Positions 32,384 through 44,617 of a stretch of DNA of 64,000 nt are shown here, in pieces. Each line of letters begins with the position of its first letter. The first letter of the stretch is position 1. Location: positions 3,229,303 to 3,293,302 of the forward strand of contig CAJINV010000008.1 in assembly GCA_905178155.1 (NCBI GenBank), in the 5' to 3' direction. The notes below the pieces were generated by a model. That model made no database searches. It saw only the letters and a list, made by a program, of their open reading frames with translations, and had not been told where the DNA came from. The DNA is from Amoebophrya sp. A120. Its lineage: Eukaryota; Sar; Dinophyceae; Syndiniales; Amoebophryaceae. Made by a program: the position numbers and the translations under genes.

Positions 32384-35300
32384 CTAAATTGACATCGTCG
32401 ACAGTTTACAGGCACGCCTGAGCCACGCAACGAAATGAGGCAGCGTGGAATTGAGAAGGACCAATTTATGACTTGATGTTGCAGTGGAACTGGTTGGACT
32501 ATCACGTCGACCTTCGTCAACAAAAATACAGCCTTCATCTGTACTCCCGACAACTGCCTGCCCAACTGAGGCTGTCGTCGCTGATGAAAACAAGTGAAAG
32601 TCGCCTGCACGACTAGTACTGCTCCCGTCGCTGTGCTGTGGAAACTCGAAGTCGAAGCCCGGCGAAAACTCAACGAGCACCTTCCCACTCTGTGTGATCT
32701 TGATCAAAACGTAGGCTAGCGGGCCCAGGCAGTGCAGGTGCGACTCGACGAATTTTCGTGTTTTCACGTCGGCGATCCCGCCCAGCAGGTTCGGCTCCTC
32801 GAGGTGGAGGAATAGATGCAGCCAGGAAAGGAGCACCGACTTCCTGGTGAAGTAGAGTGACGTTTGCCGGTTGTTCACCAGGGACAACGGCGCACCAGCA
32901 GGGTCGTGCATGTTACTGGAAGCCGTTGCACTACTGAAAGAGCCAGACATTCCAGTCATCTGCTGGTTGTAGGAAGATAACAACTTACTGTTGCTGTATT
33001 GCTCGAGCCGATCGCTCTGCATTTTCAAAGCGTCCACCTCATACAGTGCCGGCGGACCGTGCTTCAGCAAATTCAGCCGCTTCTGCATCCGCGGCTCTGG
33101 AGGTTGCTTTTTGACTGCTGGTGGCGCACCTGTGGCCGGGTCGTGACTTTGCATGATGCCTGCTTCTACTGTTGCAGGAGCAGTAGAGGCACTAGCTAGA
33201 TTCTCTACGGACCGGTCCGTTGACGGTACTTCAACTTCTACGACTGGCGGAAAATTGTAGTAAGTCGCATTTTTGCTTTCCTCCGCATTTTCACTTGACG
33301 TTCTTGCTGCGGCAAACTTGAGCGGTGTTTGTCGTGTACTGCTGCTTCGAAGGGGCCATGCTTTGCTCATTGCTTCGTTTGAAGATGCAGCTTCTACTAG
33401 TTGTACTTCCGGAGATACATTGGAATCTTTGCCGTCACCATTTGATTGCGTGTTTGAAATCTTGTCGTGTGCTGATGTCGGAGAGGACTCCTCCCGGATA
33501 TTTGCGCTCGTGAGACCACTTCCGCAAGTCACTACTTCTGCGGGTATTAAATCGACGTCTGCACCATCGTCCTCCACCTCCGTCGCACTGTTTGACGGAT
33601 CCTCGTCCGAAAACTGGGCAGCAGCTGCACCTGCAGCTACAACTACTTCGGCCCGCGTCTCTTCTTTTAAAGTCTCATCTTCTTCTTCGGTGGATAAAGC
33701 AGCTGCTACCTCCACCAACCGCCGGTGCTCAGGGAGCGGCGACAGACTCATCTTAGAAGAAAGCAGGCTGCTCGTCCGCTCCTTGTTGTAGATCTTGTTC
33801 CCAGCTTTGTCAAGATGAAACCCAGGAGGACCATCAGAACGAGGAATATCAGTAGAATCATGATCGATATAATCAGACCCTGTAGTTCGTGTTCGTCTTG
33901 TTGTAGAAGTTCCCGCTGTAGCAGAAGTCCACTGCAGCGGGGCTTGTTCCGCAACGACAGCTCCGAGGTGGGCCGCCGTGGAGCTCGTGGTCGTGCTCAC
34001 GCTCGTGCTTGCCGTGCTCAGCGTGGACCCGGTCCGATTTCTGCGGGAGACGAAGAACGAGTCGAGCTTTTTCAGAAACTCTTCTAAGTACGGCTTCAGC
34101 AGCTGCGCGGCAATGACCACCTTCTCGCTCCGCGTCAACCCAAACTCCTGCGGAATCAAGATTTTCGCGAGTTTCGAACGCACGAGGCGCTGCAGCTCGG
34201 TCGCTTGGTTTTTCCCGCGCAACAGTTTCTCCAAAAGTCCTGGATTCTTCCCGTAGTCATACTCGAGCATCCAATGCAACGTCGGGAACAGCGCAACCGT
34301 CTCGTTCAGCACCGTGGAGGACCGGCTATAACTTGTTGGGTTCGACGGGGGACCGCTGGAAGTTGCTGTTGTTCCACCAGTTCCAGTTGCACTCGCTTCT
34401 ATAACAGGCTGTTTTCCTGCCTCGCGAGGTCCTCGAGGTGGACTTCTACCTGGAGGATCGTCCACCAGCGGTGCGCTTCCTCCCGCAGCCGTGCTGTCCC
34501 GATGCGGGCCACATTCTTGCATGTTCACCTTCTCCTTTGCGTGCGAAACGGTGTTGAAGCTGTCATTTTTCTGCATATTACTCGTGGTCTTCAGCCGTTG
34601 CAACTTTTCGGCCATAGTGACCCAGCGCTTGATCAGATTTTGCTCTTCCATAGTCCGCGGACTGGCCGCAGCCGTCGACGCAACTGAGGTCGCAGCGTCC
34701 AGCAAGAGCCCGTCTTCCTTTGCCGTCACTAGCACCTGCTGCAAAAGCTCGGCGACTCGGAGAAGGGCCCCGCGCCTGTAGGAAATAGATATAGAATTTT
34801 GGTTCGTTGTTCATCAACATGCGTCGTCGTTTTGTTATTGTTTCTTCTTAAATATTAAAGGTAATAGAAGTACTCACAGTATGCGAGGCATGCTAAACCC
34901 CGTCGAATCTTCACCCAAAATCCTAAAACCGGCGCAAGACACTCCCGTAGGATGCGGATCACTTCTGTGGGAAGTACTTAATAAAGTCCTGAAACACGAT
35001 AAAAAGAGCGAAAAAGTACAGGAAAAAACAAAAAAGATTTTCATTTTTTCAATTCCACCACATATTATAGCTCGAAAGAGCTGCCTGCTTTTAAGTAATT
35101 CTTTACATGCTTCCAAACTCCTTCATCAGGTCCCGAATCGTTTCCTTAAGTTCCTCGTTCACAGGAGCAACCAGCACGGTAGATGATGAACTAGGCGAAG
35201 AGGTGGAGCCTTCCGGAAGAGGTCGATCTGGTAGTGCACCGGTGACAACATCACCACTAGGCACTTTAGAAGTATTCGTGCCGTTGACCACATTCAGTGC

Positions 35301-38300
35301 GAAAACCTGCGCGACCCTCTCGACGTCCGTTTCCGTGCTGTTCATGACTTCGTAAAGCCTCGCCCGACAGGACTTCAAGATCGACGCACCCGTAATGGAG
35401 GAAGCAGCTGCTCCACCTCCGCCCACATAGGAACTGATATCGCCCCCCGTGCTTGCTGTTTTCCTGGTTCGCATAGCAGCACTATCTTCAACAGCAGCTG
35501 TTGTTGTGGAAGATCCACCTCGCAGTAGATCTCCCAGGATCTCCGACCCCGCAGAGCTCGTTCGCCGCTCGGTTACATTTTTGCTGGCCACAGCGACAGC
35601 GGATGTGGCTGCGGAGGAGGACGAGGAGGACATCGGCGCGCCTAGTATTCTGCCCCCCTGACGATCCGCGGGTGCAGAGGATGAAGGCCCCATTCCGATG
35701 CTCCGCACGTAGGCAACGGCGGTTTGCGCAATGCTGCCACACACGTTGAGCAGAGACTTGGTAAACACCGCTGCGGTGGAAAGCTGACAGCCGTCGTGGG
35801 TTATCCTGAGTAAACAAGTCTCCACCCGACCATAGTTGCCATGCAGATTTGCATCTACGTAGATCTGTGTCTGTAATGCGCATGATCCGCATGAGAAGAG
35901 TTTGTAGTCGTGTTCTGGGAGTTAGGACAAGCAGGCGTCTTTGTGTTCATGCCGCTCTCCTTTCATGTAACCAGCACCCAACTGGGCCCGATGCAAACTT
36001 GTCATGCACCACTCCCAAAATTTCGAGATTTGCGCTGCATATTTTTTACCAACTCGACAATCGCGTGGGGATGTTCTTACGCAGGGTATCGGTGATCTTC
36101 AAGTCAAACTGGTGTCTGTACTGCGTTTGCAGCACGTGAATGTCCTCGCCCTTGTAGGATTCCGTCCGCATCTTCTTCCCGAGCAGCGTCGCCTGCTGCT
36201 CGCCGTGCTCGGTCAGCTGCCCGCCCGACTTCAGGACGATCAGAATTTTCTTCTCCTCCAGGTCGTGCAGCTTCAGTTTGATCTTCAGGTTCAGATTCTC
36301 GGCGGAGAAGCGGCGCGTCGGAAAATAATTCTCCTGCAGCAGCTTCACGATCTGCTCCAGGTGCTTCCGATCTTTCGAGAGCAACTTGTAGCTTTTTCTC
36401 ACAACAGAAGAAAAAGTAGAAGAAGCCCCTTCTCCTCGCCCAGCCGTCGCTGATTCGTCTTCTTGCTGCTGCTCCTGCCCAGCTGCTTTAATATCGCCCC
36501 CCATTGGAGAGTGTTGCTGGTTTGATGGCTCCACCTCTGTTTCCGATTCCGTCTGCATGTTCAAAACCCCGCCCGATTCGCCATTTTTAAGTAAGTTCCC
36601 CGCCAGGTAGTTCGATTCGAGTCTGGCTGAAGTCTGAGAGGATCCAGCGGACCGCAGAGCCCGGTCTTGCTCCAGTATTTCCTGCAAAATCTTCAGAACC
36701 TGCTCGAATTCGGCTCGGTTCTGCAACGTGACATCCTCCGGTCGTTCGGTCGGTTTCCTACTTTGCTCTGCTGCTGCTGGTGGGTGATGTTTATTGTTCT
36801 TCTGCTCTCCGGACCCGTTTGGTGGCTGTCCTTCCTGTAGATCACTCTGCGCAGCAGAGGATGGAGACTGAGGCCCCATTGTCTTTACACCTCCAGGTTC
36901 TCTTGTGTCGACGGACGTGGCAGCTGGTGAAGACGGACCCTGGCAGCTGACCTGCTCTCTCGCCGTGTTTTCCTCTGATGCGCCGGACCCTGGCAGTTGC
37001 CGGTGTTGACTACTACTACTCGCCGCGTGGTCCACCACACCAGAAACATTCGCGAAAAACTGTTCTAGGAGTCTTTGACTGTAGACGAAAGCCTTCAACT
37101 TCTCCCGCGGCGTCGACTCCGCGGCCCGAAGACACCCGAGAATCGCGACAATCTGGTCCTCTACCTCTGGGGGGTCCTCGGGCTGAGTGTTCCAAATTGA
37201 CTTCTTCACGTCTACGCGACTTTTCGCCGTCATAAATGTGCTGGAGGTGGTGTCCTCGATTTGGTCCTCTGCACCTCGTCGTCCACGTTCTTCGCCCATG
37301 TTATTGTGCTGGGCAACTGCACTCTTCTTCTCCGTTGTTGTTTCCTCCGAAGATGACAACTCTCCGGTCGACGGAACCTCAACAGTGGGACTGTAGTTCT
37401 TCATCGCATTTTTCGTCCGCTGCACAAACTCGTCGGCCTGCAGGTTCAGAAAGGAGCTCGCTTCGTGAAAGTGCAGCGTTTTCGGAATCTGGATCTCATG
37501 CTGCATTTGAACCGACTCCTTGGAAAAGAAATCGAAGTCGGTGTTCACCTCGGGATAACTTTTACTACTTGATGATTTTCTAGCACTAAACGGAGATGGC
37601 CGCGCTCCTGCGGTAGTTTCTTGTTCATCTGCAAGATAAACATCAGGATTGTCATGGCCGTCCCTCCTTGTAGTTCTTCTGTCGAGCTGTTGCAAGCTGA
37701 AGAAGTACTCCTCTCGGTACTTCTTCTGGGTCGCGATCCGGCGCAGCATCTGCGAGAGCACAAAGGCGCAATCACGAAAGTAGCCGGGCCTCTTCTTGAC
37801 GAAGCTCAAGCCGTTGACGTCCACCACGACGGTGCCCTTGGTGGGCGTCCGGAGCAGGTCGATCCCGCAAATCGTTTGTTTGAACGCCAGCACGGTGTTC
37901 TTCACGATGTTCTTTTCTTCTTGCGTCAAAATGATCGGGTACCGCAGCTCCTTTGTGGTCTTTTTGGATGTTGTCGTGGGTGTGGTACTAGCTGCTGCAG
38001 CAGTTGCTGTCGCAGGAACAACCCCCGCTGCTCGTGGCCCACCACCTGCCACTGGTGCTGGTATCTTTAAGCCGGCTTGGCTGCTGGAGGTCGTCTCGAC
38101 CTCGCTTGTTGTAGTTTCCTGTTTAATATTTTTTCCTGGTGTGGTCATGGAGGAAGATGAAGTAGTTCTTGCAGACGAGGTGGTCTTAGTTGGCACGACA
38201 ACCTTCACGTCCTCCACCAGGTCGACAAATCCGTCCACGACCGGCGCCTTCCGCGCCTCGGCGTACGCATAATTCGTTCCCACGGCGTACACTTTCAGAT

Positions 38301-40562
38301 CCACGCCCGAGGTGTGGTAGAAAGGCTCGTACAGGTAGCATCCGTCCTTCCGGATCGAGTACGTCGCGGACGATGCGCCCGCCGTACCACTATCGTGATT
38401 GCGAGCAATGCTCGCATGTAGCTGCTCTTGTAGTTGACTTGTACTCGCCTCCGAGTTGCTGGAGTCCTTGCGAGGCTGAGCATCAAGATGGCCGCTTTCC
38501 CCCGGCCCCGCCCCCGCGCTTTTTCTGCTACCGCCCTCCGTTAGTGTTATCCTAGATAGGTGTTTGGAGCTGCGCATGACGCCATCAATCTTCTGCTTCC
38601 GGAAGATCTTCGTGATGCCGCCCCCGTAGGAGGTTTGGGGGTAGTACACGTTGATATCGTGGTTCTCCGCCGAAAGAGGCTTCTCAACGAAGGGCTTCTT
38701 CAGCCGTCGCCCCTCAAACTCGATCCAGTCCTCCTCCTCGACGAGACTAGTACTGTAGTGGCCTTCTTGTTCTTTCCCTGCTTTCCGTAGCTGTTCGTGG
38801 TCGATACACAAGAAGTCGGGGCACGGGATGTTGTTTCGCTGCAACGTTTCGTAGACAAATTTGCGCGAGAGCAGCGGTTCCTGAAAACTGACGTCGTTCA
38901 AACACACCGGTCGCCGGAGTCGGATGTAGTGCAAACACTTCTGATATCCTGTGTAAAATAAACGTCCTCGTCCTCCCACATTCGTCATGCAAAGTGTTTC
39001 TGTCATGCGCAGCGGCCACCGAATTATGAGAGTGCAGCTTTTCAATGCTATAATCCGAGAGCTGGTCAACATGCTAGCATCAGAAAAAGCTGATCGATTT
39101 GCTCTCATGCGGCTGTACTCGCTAATAAAGCACACGATTGCATGGAACGAGGCAAAACTTGTGGTGCGCAACAGCCGAAATTGTTTGATTTGTGTAGCAC
39201 GGATCGTCCCATCTTCGCTCTAGTAGGTTGTAGGGTGGAGACTTTTTTACGTGGGATATCTGAATCGGAAAACCGTGGGTGTGAAAAGCGATCAGAAAAT
39301 CAACCACCGGCCACTCTTCCACCGGTTTGTTTAAAATGCAGCCGCTGTCACGCAGAAAAAAAACTACCACATCTTCACGCTTGTAAACAAAAACCGGATC
39401 CAATAGCATTATGCTCTTTTCGGTAGATCATTTCATTGTGTATTGCTACGTAACAGCATCCATTTTTTTTGCGCATCCGTGCAAAAGTGATGTGCTTATT
39501 TTTTTCTGCGCGATAGTCGTCCCCGAATATGACCGTCTCAATTGTCCAACACTCTTCGTCGAAGGGTGCTGCTGCACCCTTCGCTTTCCCATGATCTTCT
39601 GCTCCGTCCTTGGCGGCAGCGGCCAACGTGGTTCCGGGTCGGATCAACATTTCTGGGCGGGGGGGATTGAACCTCTGCAATTCCAGCAGAATGGCCTGCA
39701 TGCTGTCCCCGTACACCTTCCGATCCCGGCTGCAAATCCCCAGCGTGATGATCCTTTGTTTGTCGGACCTTCCATCTTGCAGCGTCGGTGCTGGATTTGC
39801 TGCTTTTTTCTCGGGCGTTTTAATATTTCCTTCGCCGTGCGCATGATCCTCACCTTGCTTATCACCTTGTTCCCTTCCAGCTGCAACGGATGCAGGATTT
39901 TTACGGCCTGACGCCTCGTCCCCCAGCTGCGGCCCTCCTTGTCGAAGAGGTTCTTGAGCGAAATTTTTTTCGTTTGTCGTGCCCGCCGCGCGAACATGTT
40001 TCGGCGTCGTCGTTTCAATAGCCGTGTCAAATAAGTTCCTTTCCTCGTAGTACTTTTCCACCACGCCGGCGGAAGTAGAAGAGGAAATGGACAATGAATT
40101 TCGCTGCGTCGTGGTTCCCGCAGGTGCAGCAGGAGCCACGACTTTATTTCTTGTCGCAGAAGCTGCATTTTTGACTTGATTGCCAACTGGTAGGGAAAAC
40201 CGTTCTGCCGCTCGTGTGCCGTGCGAATCAGAAGAAAGCTCTTGCGTGGAGGTGCTAGTGCCCGCGCCGCGGCCCGGGGTGGAAGCTACACGACTGGCGG
40301 AAGTAGTTTCTTGGTGGTGCTGCTCCTCCCCAAGCGGAAATGAATCATCTGGAGCTAACGGCGGAGATATTGCGTTCCGGTTGTGCTGACCATCGTTTTT
40401 ATTTCTCGCGAACGACGACGCTTCGGATCCAGAATCATACTCCTCCTCAGGATCAGATTCAGGGGTCCTCGAAAATGAAGACCCTTTGCTCTCGCCCTGA
40501 CCCATGATATTGGCGACGACTCCACCGCCCGTCCTGGCAGTGCCAATGGCTCCTTGTTCCAA
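32384..40562 (-). CDS. diphosphoinositol-pentakisphosphate kinase (VIP1/PPIP5K)
   Basis: The enzyme makes inositol pyrophosphates (InsP7/InsP8) in the cytosol. Exons 40562-39516, 39340-39259, 38939-36080, 35805-35107 and 34775-32384 sum to 7,080 nt, or 2,359 residues, against about 1,000-1,500 for typical members. The N-terminal part has LGICSRDRK, then FGDD joined to CILNKPVEEWP, FHTHGFPIQ joined to KCLHYIRLRRP, FVEKPLSAENHDINVYYP and YGGGITKIFRK. ATP-grasp residues follow: YLYEPFYHTSGVDLKVYAVG, AYAEARKAP, CGIDLLR and VDVNGLSFVK. The C-terminal histidine-acid-phosphatase-like half has KSGGQLTEHGEQQA, QTQYRHQFDLKITDTLR joined to ITHDGCQLSTAAVF, LIPQEFGLTRSEK and SLYFTRKSVLLS; the usual catalytic RHxxR is not evident. 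Long Ser/Thr/Ala/Gln inserts separate the conserved blocks. Introns 1-2 are inverted-repeat elements; introns 3-4 are GT-AG. Confidence 0.93.
38945..39258. mobile_element. intron element, family F (duplication TCTGA)
   Basis: Ends TATCCTGTGTAAAATAAACG and, inverted, CTTTTTTACGTGGGATA. TCTGA flanks it at 38940-38944 and 39259-39263. Removal joins GFPIQ to KCLHYIRLRRP, which has the spacing of the conserved PPIP5K stretch. On the gene strand the intron would begin AT or TA, not GT. Confidence 0.9.
39346..39515. mobile_element. short intron element with decayed duplication
   Basis: The 170-bp element has ends TGTCACGCAGAAAAAAAACT and, inverted, TATTTTTTTCTGCGCGATA. On the gene strand the flanking 5-mers are ACGAC and GCGGC, which differ by two A-to-G transitions. 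Removal gives FGDD-CILNKPVEEW, matching the family spacing exactly. Confidence 0.8.
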
Positions 40563-41090
40563 ACGCGGGGAAAGATAGCAGGGACGGGAGATTCCGCCTC
40601 GTCTCGTCCACCCAGCAGGTTCTTTTTAGCGCTGCCCCATGTGCTGGAAAAATTCGGAAAATCAACCGAGGTTCCGCAAAAATACTTGAGCCATGTCGTG
40701 TCCGTGTGAAAGAATAGCTCCTTTCATTTCTTTTTTACCGTGTATCCTTACGGCCCTTGCCGGAGCCGGGGGCACTTCATCTCGTCACCTGTGACCTTGC
40801 ACAAGAAACGCTTTCTTGTGTATGACAGGCACACTAAAAGGGAGTGCCACGTGCGCTAGCTGGTGAGTGTCTCGCTCCTGCCACCTCGCGGGAAAAAAGG
40901 CAATCCAAAAACCCCCCCGTCGGGTTTTGAAGATAATGATAACATCCGGAGGACGGGAGGCCATAGTGGAAACGCACATCATAGCAACAGCCACACACTT
41001 TTATTGTTTACAGGCACCCCCAGTCCCCATGCACGGTAAAAATTTAGCGCGACTTTACTTGTTCCTCTACTAAACTTGTACTTCTAGTAC
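40563..41090. other. intergenic region upstream of PPIP5K
   Basis: No gene recognised. It includes a short inverted pair around 40800-40830, CAAGAAACGCTTTCTTG. Confidence 0.4.
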
Positions 41091-42534
41091 CTAACGATGC
41101 TCACGTGGAACATTATTGATCTTGTACCAAAACCTACGAGGGAACATCGATGATGACTGTCTAAATTGCGTGCATCGCTGCAAAGGGAAACCGCGGTTCC
41201 ACACGGGAAACCTCCTGAAAATGAAACATGAGAAAATGATCATGGATGGTGCTAGCGCAAGTGTGAGTGCTTCTATATGCATGTAATATCGATCGCCGAG
41301 CGTGCATGTAAGCACCGACTGCGGGGGGGGGGCAAGCATGGATGTATCCAAGAGAAAAACTGCTGCTAATAAGAAGAAAGAACTGCGTACCAGATGAGCG
41401 CTACGGATAGGATCAGTTCTAGCATCTTTGCGTGCAGCCAGCCGAGCAAGGCAGTACAAAACGGATGATCTTCCTTCCACCTCTGTCTTCGTGTCACGTC
41501 TTGGTCTTCTACGCACTTCAAATAAAGAACGAACAACGATCGAGGCCTCATCTTGGTTCTCTGCAATAAGTACAAATTCAAATGACGGCTTGCCACGACA
41601 GCCGCGACGCCAAAGGCAAGAGGTGTATTCTTATTTCTTCCTTTTCTTCCTAATAGTCAAAGAAACTCGTCGTTTTTCGTCGCACGGCATTTCGTCGCTA
41701 TGCCGTACACCAACTTTTTGTCAATAACTTTTTTCCTCTTGTGGTGTGGTGAGAGAGAATCTCATGCCTTTTACAGAATTGATGCAGGAGCAAAGAAGAG
41801 CTTCTTGCTCATTCTTTATGAGAGTTCTTCATCAGTAAAACCTCTGCCTGCTAGATGTTAACACGATGGTGTTGCAGATAATTTTTTGTGAAAACTCCAA
41901 ACCCTACTTGTACTTACCACAACACCTCCCGACGCCTATAATCACCACACTCCGAAAATGCCCTGATCGACCCATTGCTACTTCTTGGCACGACAACTAC
42001 GTTGATCTTTATACTAGACGTGGGGTCGTCGCTTAAGGAAGCGAGCCGGAGTCTACCGTTGATTCCCAAACAGTAACTGAAAGATACCATGCCGCCCGCA
42101 GCCAACGAAAGCGGAGCTTAAAAAATCCGATTCAGCTCTTTCAATCGCATGTGGAAGTGAGGTTAATTTTGCTCGTGCGCTCCTTCCAGATGAAGAAAAA
42201 CGCAAAAAAGAGCGACCTACGGAGCATGCGAGGAGAATGAAGAAAATCTCGTCGGCACTTCCACATCGGCGGTGGCGGTCCACAACTGGACCAGCCTAGT
42301 ACTTCATTTCTGCAGAGAATTGAAGATGCTACAAAAAGTATTCGCAGTGACAATGAAGCCATGGCCCACTTCAGTTTCCAACTGGAGGAGACCACCAGTC
42401 CATTCTTCTTCCGACAAGAATAATGATGACGCTGGCAGGAGTGTGCCCTTTGGCGGACTGCTGTGATGTGCTACTCCCTCCTCCAGCCCGAGGACGAAAC
42501 CAATCGCAAATAATATCGCTACTGCTTTTCTCAT
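41091..42534 (-). CDS. possible small secreted or membrane protein, unknown
   Basis: A start at 42534 gives MRKAVAILFAIGFVLGLEEG, a good signal-peptide-like sequence, followed by SLFLSEEEWTGGLLQLETE. Later exon candidates on the same strand are about 42110-41927 (MVSFSYCLGINGRLRLASLS, ending in a strong GTAAGT donor), about 41560-41397, and 41214-41091 after TTTTCAG (RFPVWNRGFPLQRCTQFRQS to a stop). The last join is in phase, but I could not make the 41.9 to 41.5 kb junction keep a single frame without choosing between two readings. No domain recognised. Confidence 0.4.
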
Positions 42535-44617
42535 CTTCTGCGAGAAAACGTTGCCCAAAAATCGAAATCCGCCACGAGACCGTGCTTGCCACTGCGTAGC
42601 CACGGCCCGCTACAGATTCTGTACTGATATATAAGAGTATTTTATCTTTTCCTTTCGACCACGTTTTTCCCTTTGAATCTATTCCATAAAAAGCTGTGCC
42701 TGTTCTGCCTGATAAGGAAAAAATTACCGTCGTCAGAGCTGGAGCAAATACCCACCAGGGCCGCGGAGTTCTTGTGTAGCAGTGACAACAGGGCTGGACT
42801 TATCATCTACATATTTTAGGCGATTGCGATTTTCTTCTTGTGTTTGGGCATAAACTTGCGGCACCTGCTCTCCTGGCTAGCTTGAGAGAGCAAGAAGTTA
42901 ACAGTATTTCACATGTCATTGCGCACTAGTGCAGTGGTCACTAGATTTTATTGTTACAACAAGCAGCCATGTCGAGTGACCACGGCGTAGTTCATTTCCA
43001 TTTGTTCAAGAATAGCGCACAGACGCACATTGTAGTCATGAGGCACGCCAACCTATGTATAAAATTTTGCTGCTGAGTAGTGTAGTCGTGCCACACCCGC
43101 ATGTCGCTAAACACTAACACACTGCTGGTTAATACAAATCTTTTATTTTGCGATTAAAGGGTAGAGATTCTATGCTGTCTTCGACTAGAAAAAGGGCCAC
43201 CGCGACCGCCTCATCCGGTGGCCGCATATGTCACTAAGAAGCGTGCCATGCGTGCATTTACGATATATTGCTTTGGTCGTGCATTTACGATGTAATAACT
43301 TGATCCTTGTCGTCATCACGTGACAAGATGAAAGATAGATTCGCTTATGGTTATGCGGTTGCGGGAACGAATTATAGCTAATGCGAAATAATCTTGAGTC
43401 TTAGTGTCAGTACGCATTTCACCTCCGAATTTCGTTCAACAATCCGGCCGGCTTAGCACTCCTGTTGAAGTACTAATCCGACCAGACATTTACTATCAGT
43501 GGCAAAGTGTGTCATACACGACCCCGAACCAGTCTGTCGTGAACGTGGAAGATGAATACGAGCGTAAGTAGCAGCTTTACGACCTCTCGTTACCTAGTGA
43601 CTTAGACTTTTTCACAAAGCCCTACTAACATCACTAGTATCCAAATAGAAAACAAAGAAACCTTACAGTGCTGCGAAGCAACTTTCCCCTAGTGGAGAAA
43701 GAAAATTGCAGTGTCGCTCTTCAGACTAGACTTGTCGTGCATTTTTTTTGTGATGGAAATTGTTAGTGAGTCACCCTTGGTGCGTATCATTTTCATTATG
43801 GAGAAAGGAATAGATACACCGCTGCAGTGTTGCAGACGCAGCGATTTCACTTTTTTCGAGCTATAGTTGTCTCGGCCTTTCTTTATATCGTTAGTATATC
43901 AGCTCTGTATTTCGGTTCTTCCTTATCATTATCTGTTGTATGAATCCAATTGCATTTTTTGTCTTGCCCAATCTCGGGGAGAAAAGCGCCATATCAAAAT
44001 GTAAATTACATGAAAAATCATCTTCTAGTCAGCTCTTTTAAATGCCGTTGTTTCCTTTCGTTGCAAGAATTATTTTTTTGCGCATTGTTCTTTGCCGGCT
44101 ATCTCTAGATACAATATCCTCTCTTTTATCAGGATAGTTACTGCCACCGTCAACGACGCAGACGTTGCGTCTTCTGAGTAAGTAAATAGCCTGGAAAATC
44201 CAGTCTGCAGCTGACAGAGACAGAAGAAAGTTTTTCTATCTGAGCTATAGCTTGCGCTTGGCCGTTGTTTCAGTCATAAAATCATTAATTCTTTTCGTTT
44301 TGCATCCACTTTGCATTTTTGCTAGCAAGCGGAATCGTCCTGCATCTCGTCATTTTTATTTGCCGTTCTTTGGTATACTTTCAGCTAGTAGATAATTTTC
44401 ATTTTGCATTGTCGAACTACTAGTACATCGCCATATGTCTCACAGCTATTGCAATGATCGGCCGATCGTCGCCTTAGAAAACGGAAAGATTACACAACAT
44501 GCAATATTAAACCCCTCTGTGAAATTCTCATCGTCTTTCGATCCGAAGTAAATGGTGAAAACCGGCCGCGATGGGTGTCCATCTTTATTCATTCACCTCC
44601 CATAGTATGATACTGCC
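42535..44617. other. long AT-rich intergenic region
   Basis: About 2 kb without a credible ORF. A direct repeat CGTGCATTTACGAT occurs at about 43251 and 43279. Nothing else recognised. Confidence 0.5.

Noticed and set aside
37796-38272. Plus-strand ORFs opposite PPIP5K
   Set aside because: The minus-strand frame has the PPIP5K motifs; the plus frames are shadows.
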